A stretch of DNA of 22,950 bases from an uncultured Desulfovibrio sp. (lineage in GTDB: Bacteria; Desulfobacterota; Desulfovibrionia; Desulfovibrionales; Desulfovibrionaceae): contig URBN01000032.1 in the NCBI GenBank assembly GCA_900546145.1, forward strand, positions 1 through 22,950. Direction: 5' to 3'. Made by a program: the position numbers and the translations under genes. The notes beneath the pieces are model-generated. The model worked only from the letters and a program-made list of their open reading frames with translations, ran no database searches and was not told the DNA's origin. Numbering within the stretch: position 1 is the stretch's first letter; each line of letters opens with the position of its first letter. This document shows positions 1 through 8,104 of the stretch, in pieces.

Positions 1-2
1 CC

Positions 3-158
3 AAAGTAAACATCCGGACCGTGGGTGCGCGAAAGCCTCCCATGATGGCCGGATTGCAGGCAGAGGAGAACCTGACCGGGCGAGTCAAAAAAAATGTGCG
101 AAAAATTCTGGACGTTATCATCTTCGGCATAATCAGGAATTTTCTCCGTCTGGCCTGA
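3..158 (+). CDS. C-terminal fragment of an unidentified protein (cut by window edge)
   Basis: Reading frame 3 is open from the window edge to a TGA at 156-158 and encodes 51 residues. The fragment is rich in charged residues, then ends in a hydrophobic stretch (LDVIIFGIIRNFLRLA). Codon choice (GTG, CTG, ATC, GGC) resembles neighbouring genes. It converges on the minus-strand polyferredoxin gene, with a terminator between them. I do not recognise the family. Frame 2 is also open over most of this stretch (to 163), so the frame choice is uncertain. Confidence 0.35.
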   Translation, partial: KVNIRTVGARKPPMMAGLQAEENLTGRVKKNVRKILDVIIFGIIRNFLRLA

Positions 159-160
159 AA

Positions 161-194
161 TAAAAAGAGCCTCACGGATGCGTGTCCGTAAGGC
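161..194 (-). terminator. Intrinsic terminator of the polyferredoxin gene
   Basis: A 10-bp stem pairs 169-178 (GCCTCACGGA) with 185-194 (TCCGTAAGGC) around a 6-nt loop. Its one imperfect pair is a G-U wobble in minus-strand RNA. Read on the minus strand, the stem is followed by CTCTTTTTATTTC, so it ends transcription arriving from the gene that stops at 220. Confidence 0.7.
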
Positions 195-219
195 CCGGGT
201 GAAGGCTTCACTGTTTCTG

Positions 220-1224
220 TTAATAATGGCTGAGCGTTCTGATGCCCTGATGAAGCATGCGGACCATTTCTTTGGGGATGGAGGTTTCCCAGTGTCCCGA
301 TGCCCTGGCCCAGATGTAGAGAAGCAGCAGAAGGCAGATCGTCCCTGCGGCCATGCCCCACCAGGGAACGCGGCGGCCGGAACCGGCACGGTAGCCGAGT
401 TCCATGCCCAGGCAGTCCTTTTTGGGGCAGGCGGACACGCATTCCATGCAGCCCATGCACTCGGGCAGGCGGACGCGTTTTTTGAGATGCACGGAAATGC
501 CCTGGGGGCAGTGTTTCGTGCACTGCTGACAGCTGCAGCACTTCGCTTCGTCGCGGCGTATGGAGACAGGGGAGAGGAAGGACAGGATGCCCAGCAGGGC
601 GCCATAAGGACAGAGGCAGCGGCACCAGAAGCCGGGGAAGAGGATACTTCCTCCGATAAGAATGGCCAGGACGGCCAGAAGAACGCCCGAAGGCTCCAGG
701 AAGAAGAGCAGCATCCGCGTATCGCAGACCAGATTATAGCGCGAAGTCAGAAAGGCTCCTATGCTGTCCACGTCCATGGTCAGCAGGGACAGGAAGAAGG
801 CCAGGAGAGCGTATTTGGGGAGCGTCCACAGAATATAGAAGCGCGGCGAGGGCGTGCGGGCTATGCCGGCCCGGCGTCCGATGCGGTAGAGCAGGGTGCA
901 GATGGCTCCCACAGGGCATACGTAGCCGCAGAATCCTTTGCGGAGAAAAAGCGCCGAGAGAAGGGCAAAAATCAGAATTGTCAGCCCGGCCGGATGAATG
1001 GGATCCCAGAGGCCTGTCAGCAGAAAGCGCTTGAGGGCGAGGAGGGAGCTGATGGGCAGAAAGCCTTCCACCGCGGCCGGGCGGGCAGTGAAGACTTCCG
1101 TGAGCCCCATGGCCCAGGAGGCGAAGAGCACGAACTGCACGCCCACGAGTATTGTGAACAGAAAGAAACAGGCCTGCACCGCCACGTGCAGGGTGGAAGG
1201 GGTGAGGGAGAATTTCTGACGCAT
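220..1224 (-). CDS. NapH/YccM-type membrane polyferredoxin (4Fe-4S binding protein)
   Basis: This is a 334-aa integral membrane iron-sulfur protein of the NapH/YccM/CcoG-like group, which passes electrons between the quinone pool and periplasmic or cytoplasmic redox partners. Hydrophobic helices lie near residues 14-38, 80-95, 133-150, 179-197 and 288-305. Two membrane-border CxxxCP motifs are visible (C99/C103 and C201/C205, the latter in WCRCLCPYG). They are followed by two classical ferredoxin clusters: C229-x2-C232-x2-C235-x3-C239-P and C256-x2-C259-x2-C262-x3-C266-P. I chose the ATG at 1224 because the first helix follows directly. The upstream alternative at 1329 would add 35 residues and overlap a likely operator and -10 box. 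No catalytic subunit (NapA, NosZ or similar) is adjacent, so its partner is unknown. A CRP/FNR-type site lies upstream. Confidence 0.88.
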   Translation of the reverse strand: MRQKFSLTPSTLHVAVQACFFLFTILVGVQFVLFASWAMGLTEVFTARPAAVEGFLPISSLLALKRFLLTGLWDPIHPAGLTILIFALLSALFLRKGFCGYVCPVGAICTLLYRIGRRAGIARTPSPRFYILWTLPKYALLAFFLSLLTMDVDSIGAFLTSRYNLVCDTRMLLFFLEPSGVLLAVLAILIGGSILFPGFWCRCLCPYGALLGILSFLSPVSIRRDEAKCCSCQQCTKHCPQGISVHLKKRVRLPECMGCMECVSACPKKDCLGMELGYRAGSGRRVPWWGMAAGTICLLLLLYIWARASGHWETSIPKEMVRMLHQGIRTLSHY

Positions 1225-1293
1225 GAAGCAGATTCCGTTGCTAAAGAAAAAAATGAGAACCAGGACGCAGGGCGCACGAAAAGATATGGCCTT

Positions 1294-1338
1294 TGTATAG
1301 GCCGCCGGAGCCCGCCTGGGGCATGACATATGTCACAG
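1294..1338 (-). promoter_or_regulatory. CRP/FNR-family type site and -10 box upstream of the polyferredoxin gene
   Basis: On the minus strand the sequence reads TGTGACATATGTCATG, a TGTGA-N6-TCATG site. Its core TGACATATGTCA (1324-1335) is a perfect 12-base palindrome. A TATACA hexamer occupies 1294-1299 in the same direction. If transcription starts about 6-7 bases past it (near 1287), the palindrome is centred near -42, the normal position of a class II FNR/CRP activator site. Which regulator binds (FNR, HcpR or another family member) cannot be told from the site. Confidence 0.5.
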
Positions 1339-1340
1339 GG

Positions 1341-1922
1341 TCAGTGCAGGGGCGAGGGATGGGAGCCCGGCCTGCGGAGAATGTTCTGCATTTCCTGGTA
1401 GACACCCGCTTCCTTGAATTCCTCGGCTATGCTGGGAAACGAGTCCAGAAATTCGATGGCCGTGATGCCGTGGGGCAGGGTGAGGTCGGCGCCATGCTCG
1501 ACCAGGATTTCCGCGGCTTCCGGCCTGTTTTCGATGAGGGCGTTCTGCAGGAGCGTGCTTCCTCCGACGAAGCGGGCGTTGACGTCGGCGCCGCCTTCGA
1601 GGAGCGGTTTCATGATTTCCGGATCCATCCCGGAATAAAGAAGGGGTGTCATGCCGTAACGGTCGCGGGCGTTGACATCGGCGCCGCGTTCAATGAGGAG
1701 CCGGATAACTTCTGGCTTTTTGGCCATGGCGGCGTGATGGAGCGGCGTCATCTGGGCATGGTCTTTCACATTGATGCTGCAGCCCGAAGCCAGACACTGG
1801 CGTATGCCGCCGACATCGCCTTCCTCTGCGGCCCGGAAAAGGTCGTTCTCGTCGGTTTCAGCGGCTGACGCCTGGGAAAGCAGGAGCAGAAAAGCCAGGA
1901 TCGGAAAAAAGAGTCGCGCCAT
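1341..1922 (-). CDS. Secreted ankyrin-repeat protein
   Basis: A 193-aa protein with a Sec signal peptide (residues 1-20, hydrophobic core, probable cleavage after SQASA). About four ankyrin repeats follow, roughly at residues 24-53, 57-87, 90-120 and 122-152, with recognisable TPLHHAA, LLIERGADVNARD, LLEGGADVNA and ILVEHGADL signatures. The last 40 residues are not repeats. Ankyrin repeats bind proteins. The export signal places this one in the periplasm, where its partner is unknown. The ATG at 1922 follows a strong ribosome-binding site (CGGAGG, about 5 bases away). It reads in the same direction as topB upstream and the polyferredoxin downstream, with an 84-base gap to topB, so co-transcription is possible. 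The repeat fold is certain; the function is not. Confidence 0.88.
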   Translation of the reverse strand: MARLFFPILAFLLLLSQASAAETDENDLFRAAEEGDVGGIRQCLASGCSINVKDHAQMTPLHHAAMAKKPEVIRLLIERGADVNARDRYGMTPLLYSGMDPEIMKPLLEGGADVNARFVGGSTLLQNALIENRPEAAEILVEHGADLTLPHGITAIEFLDSFPSIAEEFKEAGVYQEMQNILRRPGSHPSPLH

Positions 1923-2006
1923 GAAAACCTCCGTTTTGTGCCGGGCACAGTGGCGGATCTAAGGACGGGACGCCGTGAAAGTCAACGTCCTGCGGGAAGA
2001 GTTCCT

Positions 2007-5000
2007 TCAGGAGAGGACCGGCTTTCCGTCTCTGTCCTCAAAGAAACGGGATCTGCCCGAGGCGTGTCCCCCGTCGTTGGAGCAGAGCCAGGCCATACTG
2101 CCGGCGTGCGGTCCCTTCCGTATGGCCACCTGGCGCAGAGGCGCCCCGCATTCGGGACATCTTGGCGCCCCGTCTGGCCTGACGGGGCTTCCGTCCCTGT
2201 CCTCACAGGTAAAGCGGCAGTCAGGATAGCCCGTGCACCCCCAGAAGAAGCCGCGGGAGCCCCTGCGCCGGGCCAGAGGCTTTCCGCAGAGCGGGCAGGC
2301 GGCCTGCCCTTTTTCCTGTTCCCCGGACGCGGCGTTACGGCGCTGGCGTTTCGGGCCTGACTCCGCGCTCTGCGTCTGAGGCGTCCCGGCGCCGCCGGAG
2401 ATCTCTTTCTTCTCAGTGGGAGAGGGAGAGACAGATGGCGTTTCTTCCCATGGAACGGCCCGGGGCTGTTCTGCCGCCGGTTTCCTGACTGTTTTGCGGC
2501 GGGGCCTTTTCGGAGCGGAGGTGTCGTCTGGCAGACCGGGACGTCCGTTTCTGTCTTCGCAGGTAAAGCGGCAGCGCGGAAAGCCGGAGCAGCCCCAGAA
2601 GGGCCCCCGCGGGCCCTGGCGGAGCACCAGTTCCCTTCCGCAGCGCGGGCAGGCGGCCTGCCCGCTTTCCTGATCCCCGGACGCGGCTTTGCGGCGGGGG
2701 TGTTTTGTACCCGCCTCCGCGTTTCCGGACCGGGAACCGCCTGTGTCCTGAAGAGGCTCTTCTTCCCCGGAAGGGACAGGGGAATCAGGAAGTGTCTCTT
2801 CCCACGGAGCGCTCCCGGCCTGCGTTTCCTCCGTCTTCTTCCTGACGGTTCTGCGGGGTGTTTTTTGGGGCGTGGGTGATCCTTCCGGCAGCGCGGGACT
2901 GCCATCCCTGTCTTCGCAGGTGAAGCGGCAGCGGGGAAAGCCCGAACAGCCCCAGAAGGGCCCCTTCGGCCCCTGGCGCCGCACGAGGCTGTGCTTTCCG
3001 CAGCGCGGGCAGAGCGGTCCTTCAGACGCCTGCGCGGGAGTGTCTTTTTCAGCGCCGTCCTTCGGCGGAAAAGCCCGGCCGGGGCGCCCCCTGCTGTCAG
3101 CAGCTGCGTAAGAGCAGTCCGGGCGGCCTGTACAGAGCCAGAACCAGCGTCCGGTTTTGCTGCGGACGCGCTTCAGTGGTTTGCCGCACCGGGGGCAAAG
3201 CGTTCCGGGAGCGGCTGCGAAGCCGTCGGTGGGGGTGCCGAAAATTTCGCTGATGAGCTCCGGAAGTTTTGCCGCGTAAGCGGCCACGTAGTTTTTGTAG
3301 GGGATGCGGCCTTCCTGGATTTCCGTGAGCGAGCGCTCCATGTCCGCTGTCATGAGCGGATCCCTGATGCTCTGCGGGCAGATATGGATGAGCGAGCGCC
3401 CTGTGGGCGTTGAGATCAGGGAACGTCCTTTTTTGGCGAGGTATCCGCGCTTCAGGAGCGTCGAAATGATGGTGGCGCGGGTGGCCACGGTGCCGAGGCC
3501 TTCCGTTTTTCTGAGGATGTCCCTGTCCTCGCTGGAAGCGCCCCTGAGGTAGCGCTGGATGTTTTCCATGGCCTCCACGAGGGTGCCTTCCGTGAAACGG
3601 GCCGGAGGCGTGGTCTGCCCCTCGTCCACCTTTGCCTCTCCGGCTCTGACGGCCTCTCCCTTTTCCACATGGGGCAGGGGCGCTGGTTCGGGTTCCTTTG
3701 CCTCCCTGTCTCCTGCGTTGCCCGAAAGACCGGCTTTGCGGAAGGCATACCAGCCCGGGCTCACTTCCGTGCGGCCGTCGGCGCGCCAGCCGTACCCCGC
3801 GCAGGAAACGTCAATGCGCGTCTTTTTATAGATATGGGGAGGCAGGAACTGCCATACGTAGCGGCGGCAGATGAGACGGTAGATTTTTTCCTGGGCTTCG
3901 GAGAGGCCCCGGGCAGGCACGGCCGTGGGGATAATGGCGTGATGGGCCGAGACCCTGGCCGTGTTCCAGCAGGCGCCGCGGCGATCGGGATCCGCTGCAG
4001 CGAGCATGGCTTCCATACCCGGGAGATGGCCTATGGCGGCCAGAACGTCCCGGGCCTCGCCGAACTGCTCAGAGGGCAGATAGCGGCAGTCAGTCCTCGG
4101 GTAGGAAGTGAAGCGGGCCTCGTAGAGCTCCTGGCAGCAGTCGAGGACGGCAGAGGCGCCCATGCCGTAGAGGGCAGAGGCTTCCTTCTGGATATCGGTG
4201 AGGGAATAGGGGAGCGGAGCGGGATCGGCTTTGCGCTGGGTTTCCACTCCGGTCACAGTCCCGTCCCCGAAGGACACGGCGTCGCGTACGGCAAGGGCGA
4301 TCTTTTTGTCGACGAGGCGCTTTTCCTCATCGAGGCCTTCCATGTCCGGTTTTGGGTTCAGAAGGGTGACAAAGGTGCCGTCTGCCGCTGTGAACGGGCA
4401 GGAAACTTTGTAGAACGTTTTGGGCACGAAATTTTCGATGGTCTCGTCGCGTCCGACGACGAGAGCCAGGGTGGGCGTCTGCACGCGCCCGAGAGAGAGC
4501 ACGCCGGAGGGACTGACGCTGCGGCCGTGGAGCGTCATGGCCCTGGTCAGATTCATGCCGGCAAGCCAGTCGAGTTCGGAGCGGGCCCGGGCCGCGTCGC
4601 GCATGCCGGCGAAATCCCCGTCAGGAACCATGCGCCCGAGCTCCCTGGTAAGGCTTGTCCTGTCGAGGGCGCGGGTCTTCAGCCTCAGAACCTGCCCTTT
4701 ATAGCGGACGAGCTCGAGAACCTCATCCACGAGGAGCTGTCCTTCGCGGTCAAAGTCGGCCGCGTTGACGGCCGAGGGACTGTCGCGGAGCAGACTTTTT
4801 ATGACAGCGAGCTGTTTCGGGATGCCGCGGTCCCGGCGCACCGTGTACCTGAAAACTTCCGGCACGATGGGCAGCGTTTCCCTGCTCCACCGTTTGTAGG
4901 CAGGATCGTAGGCTTCGGGCGGAGCCTGTTCGAGGAGGTGTCCGGAGAGCCAGGTGACGGCCGCGCTGCCGCATTCGATATAGCCGTTCCTTTTGACGCT

Positions 5001-5078
5001 GCGCCCGGGCAGGACGTCCGCCAGGGCCTCGGCAATGCTGTGCTTTTCAGCCAGATAAACGATGGAGTAGGCGCTCAT
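2007..5078 (-). CDS. topB: DNA topoisomerase III with an expanded C-terminal zinc-ribbon array
   Basis: A type IA topoisomerase of 1023 aa; it cuts one DNA strand through a tyrosine linkage to relax or decatenate DNA. The Toprim domain opens with LAEKHS (E11) and has DFDREGQLLVDEVL (D108, D110, E112). The catalytic tyrosine is Y326 in FTSYPRTD, close to E. coli TopB Y328. The core ends near residue 615. Beyond it lie five CxxC-type zinc ribbons starting near C628, C690, C810, C928 and C974. E. coli TopB is about 650 aa, so the tail adds some 370 residues. Ribbons 2-4 and their proline- and charge-rich linkers are near-copies of one another. The ATG at 5078 has an AAAGGAG site 4 bases upstream. 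The gene lies 38 bases after the MATE gene and may share its transcript. Confidence 0.93.
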   Translation of the reverse strand: MSAYSIVYLAEKHSIAEALADVLPGRSVKRNGYIECGSAAVTWLSGHLLEQAPPEAYDPAYKRWSRETLPIVPEVFRYTVRRDRGIPKQLAVIKSLLRDSPSAVNAADFDREGQLLVDEVLELVRYKGQVLRLKTRALDRTSLTRELGRMVPDGDFAGMRDAARARSELDWLAGMNLTRAMTLHGRSVSPSGVLSLGRVQTPTLALVVGRDETIENFVPKTFYKVSCPFTAADGTFVTLLNPKPDMEGLDEEKRLVDKKIALAVRDAVSFGDGTVTGVETQRKADPAPLPYSLTDIQKEASALYGMGASAVLDCCQELYEARFTSYPRTDCRYLPSEQFGEARDVLAAIGHLPGMEAMLAAADPDRRGACWNTARVSAHHAIIPTAVPARGLSEAQEKIYRLICRRYVWQFLPPHIYKKTRIDVSCAGYGWRADGRTEVSPGWYAFRKAGLSGNAGDREAKEPEPAPLPHVEKGEAVRAGEAKVDEGQTTPPARFTEGTLVEAMENIQRYLRGASSEDRDILRKTEGLGTVATRATIISTLLKRGYLAKKGRSLISTPTGRSLIHICPQSIRDPLMTADMERSLTEIQEGRIPYKNYVAAYAAKLPELISEIFGTPTDGFAAAPGTLCPRCGKPLKRVRSKTGRWFWLCTGRPDCSYAAADSRGRPGRAFPPKDGAEKDTPAQASEGPLCPRCGKHSLVRRQGPKGPFWGCSGFPRCRFTCEDRDGSPALPEGSPTPQKTPRRTVRKKTEETQAGSAPWEETLPDSPVPSGEEEPLQDTGGSRSGNAEAGTKHPRRKAASGDQESGQAACPRCGRELVLRQGPRGPFWGCSGFPRCRFTCEDRNGRPGLPDDTSAPKRPRRKTVRKPAAEQPRAVPWEETPSVSPSPTEKKEISGGAGTPQTQSAESGPKRQRRNAASGEQEKGQAACPLCGKPLARRRGSRGFFWGCTGYPDCRFTCEDRDGSPVRPDGAPRCPECGAPLRQVAIRKGPHAGSMAWLCSNDGGHASGRSRFFEDRDGKPVLS
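2175..3011 (-). repeat. Imperfect tandem repeat (~355-360 bp unit) encoding zinc ribbons in topB
   Basis: Three in-frame units start at 3011, 2651 and 2297, spaced 360 and 354 bases. Each encodes CPxCG, then GPFWGCSGFPRCRFTCED or a close variant. The first two units continue with a basic RR(K)TVRK stretch, a PWEET motif, and RRxAASG(D/E)QExGQAACP leading into the next ribbon. The third unit is partial. The shared linkers as well as the ribbons indicate duplication within the gene. Confidence 0.85.
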
Positions 5079-5116
5079 GAAACTCCTTTGCGGGGCGGTG
5101 CGAAGATGTGGATGCG

Positions 5117-6478
5117 TCAGGCGCGCGCCGCGGCTTCAAGCCGGTGCATGTACCAGACGTAGGCTATGGCCAGGAAGAAGGCCGTGACAGCCCAGCTCAG
5201 TCCGAAGACGGCCATGAGCGTCTCGAAGGTAGGCGAATGCGGGAAATAAAGGAAGATCCAGGCAAGGCGGAATCCACAGATGCCGAAGAGTGCGATGAGG
5301 GCCGGGGGCGTGGAGATGCCGTACCCGCGCAGGGCATCTGAGAGAACTTCCAGAAAGACGTTGATGCTTTCGGGAAGCACCACGTACCAGACGCGGATAA
5401 CGCCAAGTCTGATCACTTCGGGGTCGGAGCTGAAGAGCCCGATGATGGGACCGGCGAAACCGAGGCAGAAAACAGACATGATAGCCATGCCGCAGAGATC
5501 GAGCAGAATGCCGATACGGGTGCAGCGGCGGCAGCGGCGGAGGTTCCCGGCGCCGTAGTTCTGGCTCACGAAGGTGGTGACGGCCTGCCCGAACGAGGCG
5601 ATGACGCAGTACACGTTGATTTCAACGGTGAAGGCGGCCGCGCTGGCGGCCATGGCGTCGGCACCGAGGCTGTTGATGGACTGCTGCAGGCATATATTGG
5701 CTATGGCGAAAACCATGAGCTGCACACCGGCGGGCAGGCCGATACTCAGGATTTCCTTCAGGTGCCCCATGTCAGCGCGCATGCCTGTAAGAACGAGGCG
5801 TACGGAGCCGGGCGTCCTGATGAGGCCTATGAAGAGAAAGACTGCAGCCCAGTAGTTGGCAATGTCCGTCGCCCAGACGACGCCGTCCAAGCCCCATCCG
5901 GCTTTTACGAAGGCCAGGTTGAGCACGATGTTGAGCAGGGTGGACTGGATAAGGGCGAAAAGGGGGGAGCGCGTATCGCCGCGGCTTCTCAGGATGGCAG
6001 CGGCGAAATTGAAGAAGGCCAGGGCCGGAATGCCATAGAAATAAATCCTGAGGTAGTCCTCTGACATGGTGAAGACCTCTTCCGGCACGCCGAGCAGTTC
6101 TGTCACCGTCCTGGCCAGGGGAACACCCATGGCCGCTATGGCGAGGCCGGAAATGACGGAGAGGAGCACGGCAGTCTGGACAGCGGAACGGGTGCCGTTT
6201 CTGTCCCCGGAGCCGATGCAGCGGGCGATGACGACGTTGGCACCAAGGGCGAGGCCTGTGTACAGATTGATGATGAGGCTGATGGCCGGGATATTGTTGC
6301 CCGCGGCGGCCATGGCTTCCTTGCCGACAAAGCGCCCCAGTACAAAAATATCGGCTGCGGTGAAAAGCTGCTGGAAGAGGCCCGTGAGCGCGACGGGGAG
6401 AGCGAAAACAAGCATTTTGCGGGCAACGGGACCATGGAGCATGTCCATGTCCCGTGACGCGGAGCGGGAACCTGACAT
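5117..6478 (-). CDS. MATE-family multidrug/Na+ (H+) antiporter
   Basis: A 453-aa polytopic inner-membrane protein of the MATE family, which exports cationic drugs and metabolites in exchange for H+ or Na+. The N-terminus has the usual family pattern: a short hydrophilic lead, then LVFALPVALTGLFQQLFTAADIFVLGRFVG and AAAGNNIPAISLIINLYTGLALGANVVIARCIGSGD. About twelve hydrophobic segments follow, and a second-half repeat contains SFGQAVTTFVSQNYGAGN. The length is normal. The ATG at 6478 is preceded by CCGGAGG five bases away. topB follows after 38 bases, and a terminator of the upstream gene separates this gene from the 193-aa protein, so the MATE gene probably heads its own transcript. Substrate cannot be predicted. 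Confidence 0.92.
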   Translation of the reverse strand: MSGSRSASRDMDMLHGPVARKMLVFALPVALTGLFQQLFTAADIFVLGRFVGKEAMAAAGNNIPAISLIINLYTGLALGANVVIARCIGSGDRNGTRSAVQTAVLLSVISGLAIAAMGVPLARTVTELLGVPEEVFTMSEDYLRIYFYGIPALAFFNFAAAILRSRGDTRSPLFALIQSTLLNIVLNLAFVKAGWGLDGVVWATDIANYWAAVFLFIGLIRTPGSVRLVLTGMRADMGHLKEILSIGLPAGVQLMVFAIANICLQQSINSLGADAMAASAAAFTVEINVYCVIASFGQAVTTFVSQNYGAGNLRRCRRCTRIGILLDLCGMAIMSVFCLGFAGPIIGLFSSDPEVIRLGVIRVWYVVLPESINVFLEVLSDALRGYGISTPPALIALFGICGFRLAWIFLYFPHSPTFETLMAVFGLSWAVTAFFLAIAYVWYMHRLEAAARA

Positions 6479-6540
6479 AGGGGCCTCCGGAAAGGAACGG
6501 GCAGATAACAGAGAGAAAAAGGCAGAAAAAAAGGAAGAGG

Positions 6541-6585
6541 GGAAAGAAAAGAAGCGCGGGCGTTCACACAGAGGTGAGCGCCCGC
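6541..6585 (-). terminator. Intrinsic terminator after the 193-aa unknown gene
   Basis: A 12-bp stem pairs 6556-6567 with 6574-6585 (GCGGGCGTTCAC / GTGAGCGCCCGC, with a single G-T mismatch/wobble) around a 6-nt loop. On the minus strand it is followed by T-rich sequence (CTTCTTTTCTTTCC). It lies about 30 bases after the stop codon at 6615. Confidence 0.8.
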
Positions 6586-6614
6586 ACGGAAATGGCAGGG
6601 AAAAAAGGGAAAAG

Positions 6615-7196
6615 TTAGCCCTCGGCGTGGGAAACCATGCTGTCGTAGGTTTCCTTGTTTATGAGCTTCAGGAAGTGGGGAATCTTGGGCGGAGTGCCGA
6701 GGATGTGCTGCTTCGAAGCGTCGGCGGGCATCTTCACGGCGATGCCGCCGTCAACGGCCGTGGCGCTGGACCATACGAGGCTCGTGCTCGTCTGGTTGGC
6801 GGAAGCCGTGAAATCGGCCATGCAGGCGAGGCCGAGGAGGCTGATAAGCTCGTTTTTGCGGTCGAAGGTGACCTCCGGCGCGGCCAGTTTCCTGGCGAGC
6901 TCCTGACCGTTCATGTTGTTGAGCTTCGGGCGGGCGATAAAGAAGGAACGTCCGTCAGCGGTCTTCTGGGAGGCTTCGGTGAACACCATGAAATCGTAAT
7001 CGGGCTTTTCGTAGTAGAGAAGTCCCGTGATGGTGTATTTTTTGCGGTCTCCGGGCAGAACGCCGTTGGCGTTGTACTCCTCCATGAGACTTTCCCTGTG
7101 GGCTTTGATATTGTCCCAGGCCTGTTTTGCCCTGGAGAGCACATCATCGGCCTCCGGCCCCTTGGCAAGATAATATTTCCAGATGATTTCAGGCAT
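6615..7196 (-). CDS. Protein of unknown function (193 aa)
   Basis: I do not recognise this protein. From the ATG at 7196 (MPEIIWKYYLAKGPEADD) it is soluble, without signal peptide or membrane segments, and mixed alpha/beta in composition. Visible stretches include a charged helix (RAKQAWDNIKAHRESLMEEY), a sheet-like segment (KKYTITGLLYYEKPDYDFMVF) and a C-terminal PPKIPHFLKLINKETYD. The start at 7196 is favoured over an upstream ATG at 7268 because it has GAGG about 8 bases upstream and because a good promoter overlaps the longer form. A promoter and a terminator bracket it, so it is probably monocistronic. Coding use looks typical of the window, so it is likely a real gene. Confidence 0.75.
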   Translation of the reverse strand: MPEIIWKYYLAKGPEADDVLSRAKQAWDNIKAHRESLMEEYNANGVLPGDRKKYTITGLLYYEKPDYDFMVFTEASQKTADGRSFFIARPKLNNMNGQELARKLAAPEVTFDRKNELISLLGLACMADFTASANQTSTSLVWSSATAVDGGIAVKMPADASKQHILGTPPKIPHFLKLINKETYDSMVSHAEG

Positions 7197-7240
7197 CGTA
7201 TACCTCGTGGATTGTATTTCAGTGTTTTCCGCGTCCGGAC

Positions 7241-7269
7241 AAGGTAACGTTTCGTGCGGGCGTGTCAAC
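7241..7269 (-). promoter_or_regulatory. Sigma-70-type promoter for the 193-aa gene
   Basis: On the minus strand a perfect -35 box TTGACA (7264-7269) is followed after 17 bases by TACCTT (7241-7246), a weak -10. Transcription would start near 7234, giving a leader of about 38 bases to the ATG at 7196. Confidence 0.4.
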
Positions 7270-7358
7270 TTCCGTGAGCAGAAGGCTCTTCCGTCTGCAG
7301 CCGCTGAGGGGAAATGCCCATATTCAGGCTGTCTTATGCTGCCAGGCTGCAGGCCTTT

Positions 7359-8087
7359 TTAGTTCTTGAGGAAAACAGGGCCGAGAATGGAGTCGTTCAG
7401 GAACTGCCAGCGTACGTTTTTGGCGAAGCCTTTCTCGATCTGGGGGAGAGGCTTTTCCGGGACAGAGATGATGAAGAACTTCCGCGCGCGGTCGCGGAAG
7501 GAATCGAGCCAGGCTCTCTCAGGAGCGTCCAGCCCGGAAAGGGCCGTGATTTTTTCAGGAGCGGGTTCGCGGTATTCCAGAATGATTTTGTCACGGTTGT
7601 TATTGTAGCGGCGGGCATAGTAGCGGGCCACCCAGTGCGTTCCCTTCTGGGGATCGCCCACAAGGCCGGCGAAAGGATCCTTGTCCGCGGGCACTAGGTA
7701 GGTGTAGGCGGCGAATTCCTGTCCGCCGAGGCGCTCGGTTTCAAAATGGATGGAGTCCGTGCGGCTCTGGACGCTCGTCCAGTCCCAGGAGTCCGGGAGT
7801 TCGGCGTGAATGAGGACGGCCATGGGATGATCCGCGTCCGTTCCCCAGACCACGGCCCTGGTGTCCAGGGGCAGGCCCGAGGCGTTGCCGGTATTATAAA
7901 TGCGGCCGTGTCCGAGCCCCGAGGTGACGACAGGCAGTTCACCCGCTTCGACGCGGATGGCCGGCCGCGAGGAAGAAATGTACGCGCTGCCGCTTACGCC
8001 GCGCTGCTGCGGCGTGCTGTCGCAGGCGGAAAGGAGGGCCATTGCCGCCGCTAGGATGACACTGAGGATTTTTTTCATGTTGGGCAT
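7359..8087 (-). CDS. Predicted lipoprotein of unknown function
   Basis: A protein of up to 242 aa with a lipoprotein signal peptide: basic MKK, a hydrophobic core, and lipobox LSAC with the lipidated cysteine at residue 22 when counted from MPNMKK. Translation may instead begin at the ATG at 8078 (MKKIL), three codons in; neither start has an obvious Shine-Dalgarno sequence. The mature part is hydrophilic, with no domain I recognise. Segments such as AVVWGTDADHPMAVLIHAELPDSWDWTSV and KGTHWVARYYARRYNNNRDKIILEYRE suggest a beta-rich globular domain. It is anchored to the inner or outer membrane. It is the first minus-strand gene after the divergent region shared with nrdD. Confidence 0.8.
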   Translation of the reverse strand: MPNMKKILSVILAAAMALLSACDSTPQQRGVSGSAYISSSRPAIRVEAGELPVVTSGLGHGRIYNTGNASGLPLDTRAVVWGTDADHPMAVLIHAELPDSWDWTSVQSRTDSIHFETERLGGQEFAAYTYLVPADKDPFAGLVGDPQKGTHWVARYYARRYNNNRDKIILEYREPAPEKITALSGLDAPERAWLDSFRDRARKFFIISVPEKPLPQIEKGFAKNVRWQFLNDSILGPVFLKN

Positions 8088-8104
8088 CCGTGTTTTTGAG
8101 GGGG

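Noticed and set aside
178..1326. 382-codon plus-strand frame opposite the polyferredoxin gene
   Set aside because: Antisense shadow. The minus strand encodes two exact ferredoxin cysteine motifs and a matching terminator.
1225..1329. Longer start (ATG at 1329) for the polyferredoxin
   Set aside because: It would add 35 residues before the first membrane helix and overlap the palindrome and -10 box. The ATG at 1224 fits the family better.
3669..5162. 497-codon plus-strand frame opposite topB
   Set aside because: It lies entirely antisense to the well-supported topoisomerase. Its product is a low-complexity, G/R/H-rich shadow typical of GC-rich coding sequence.
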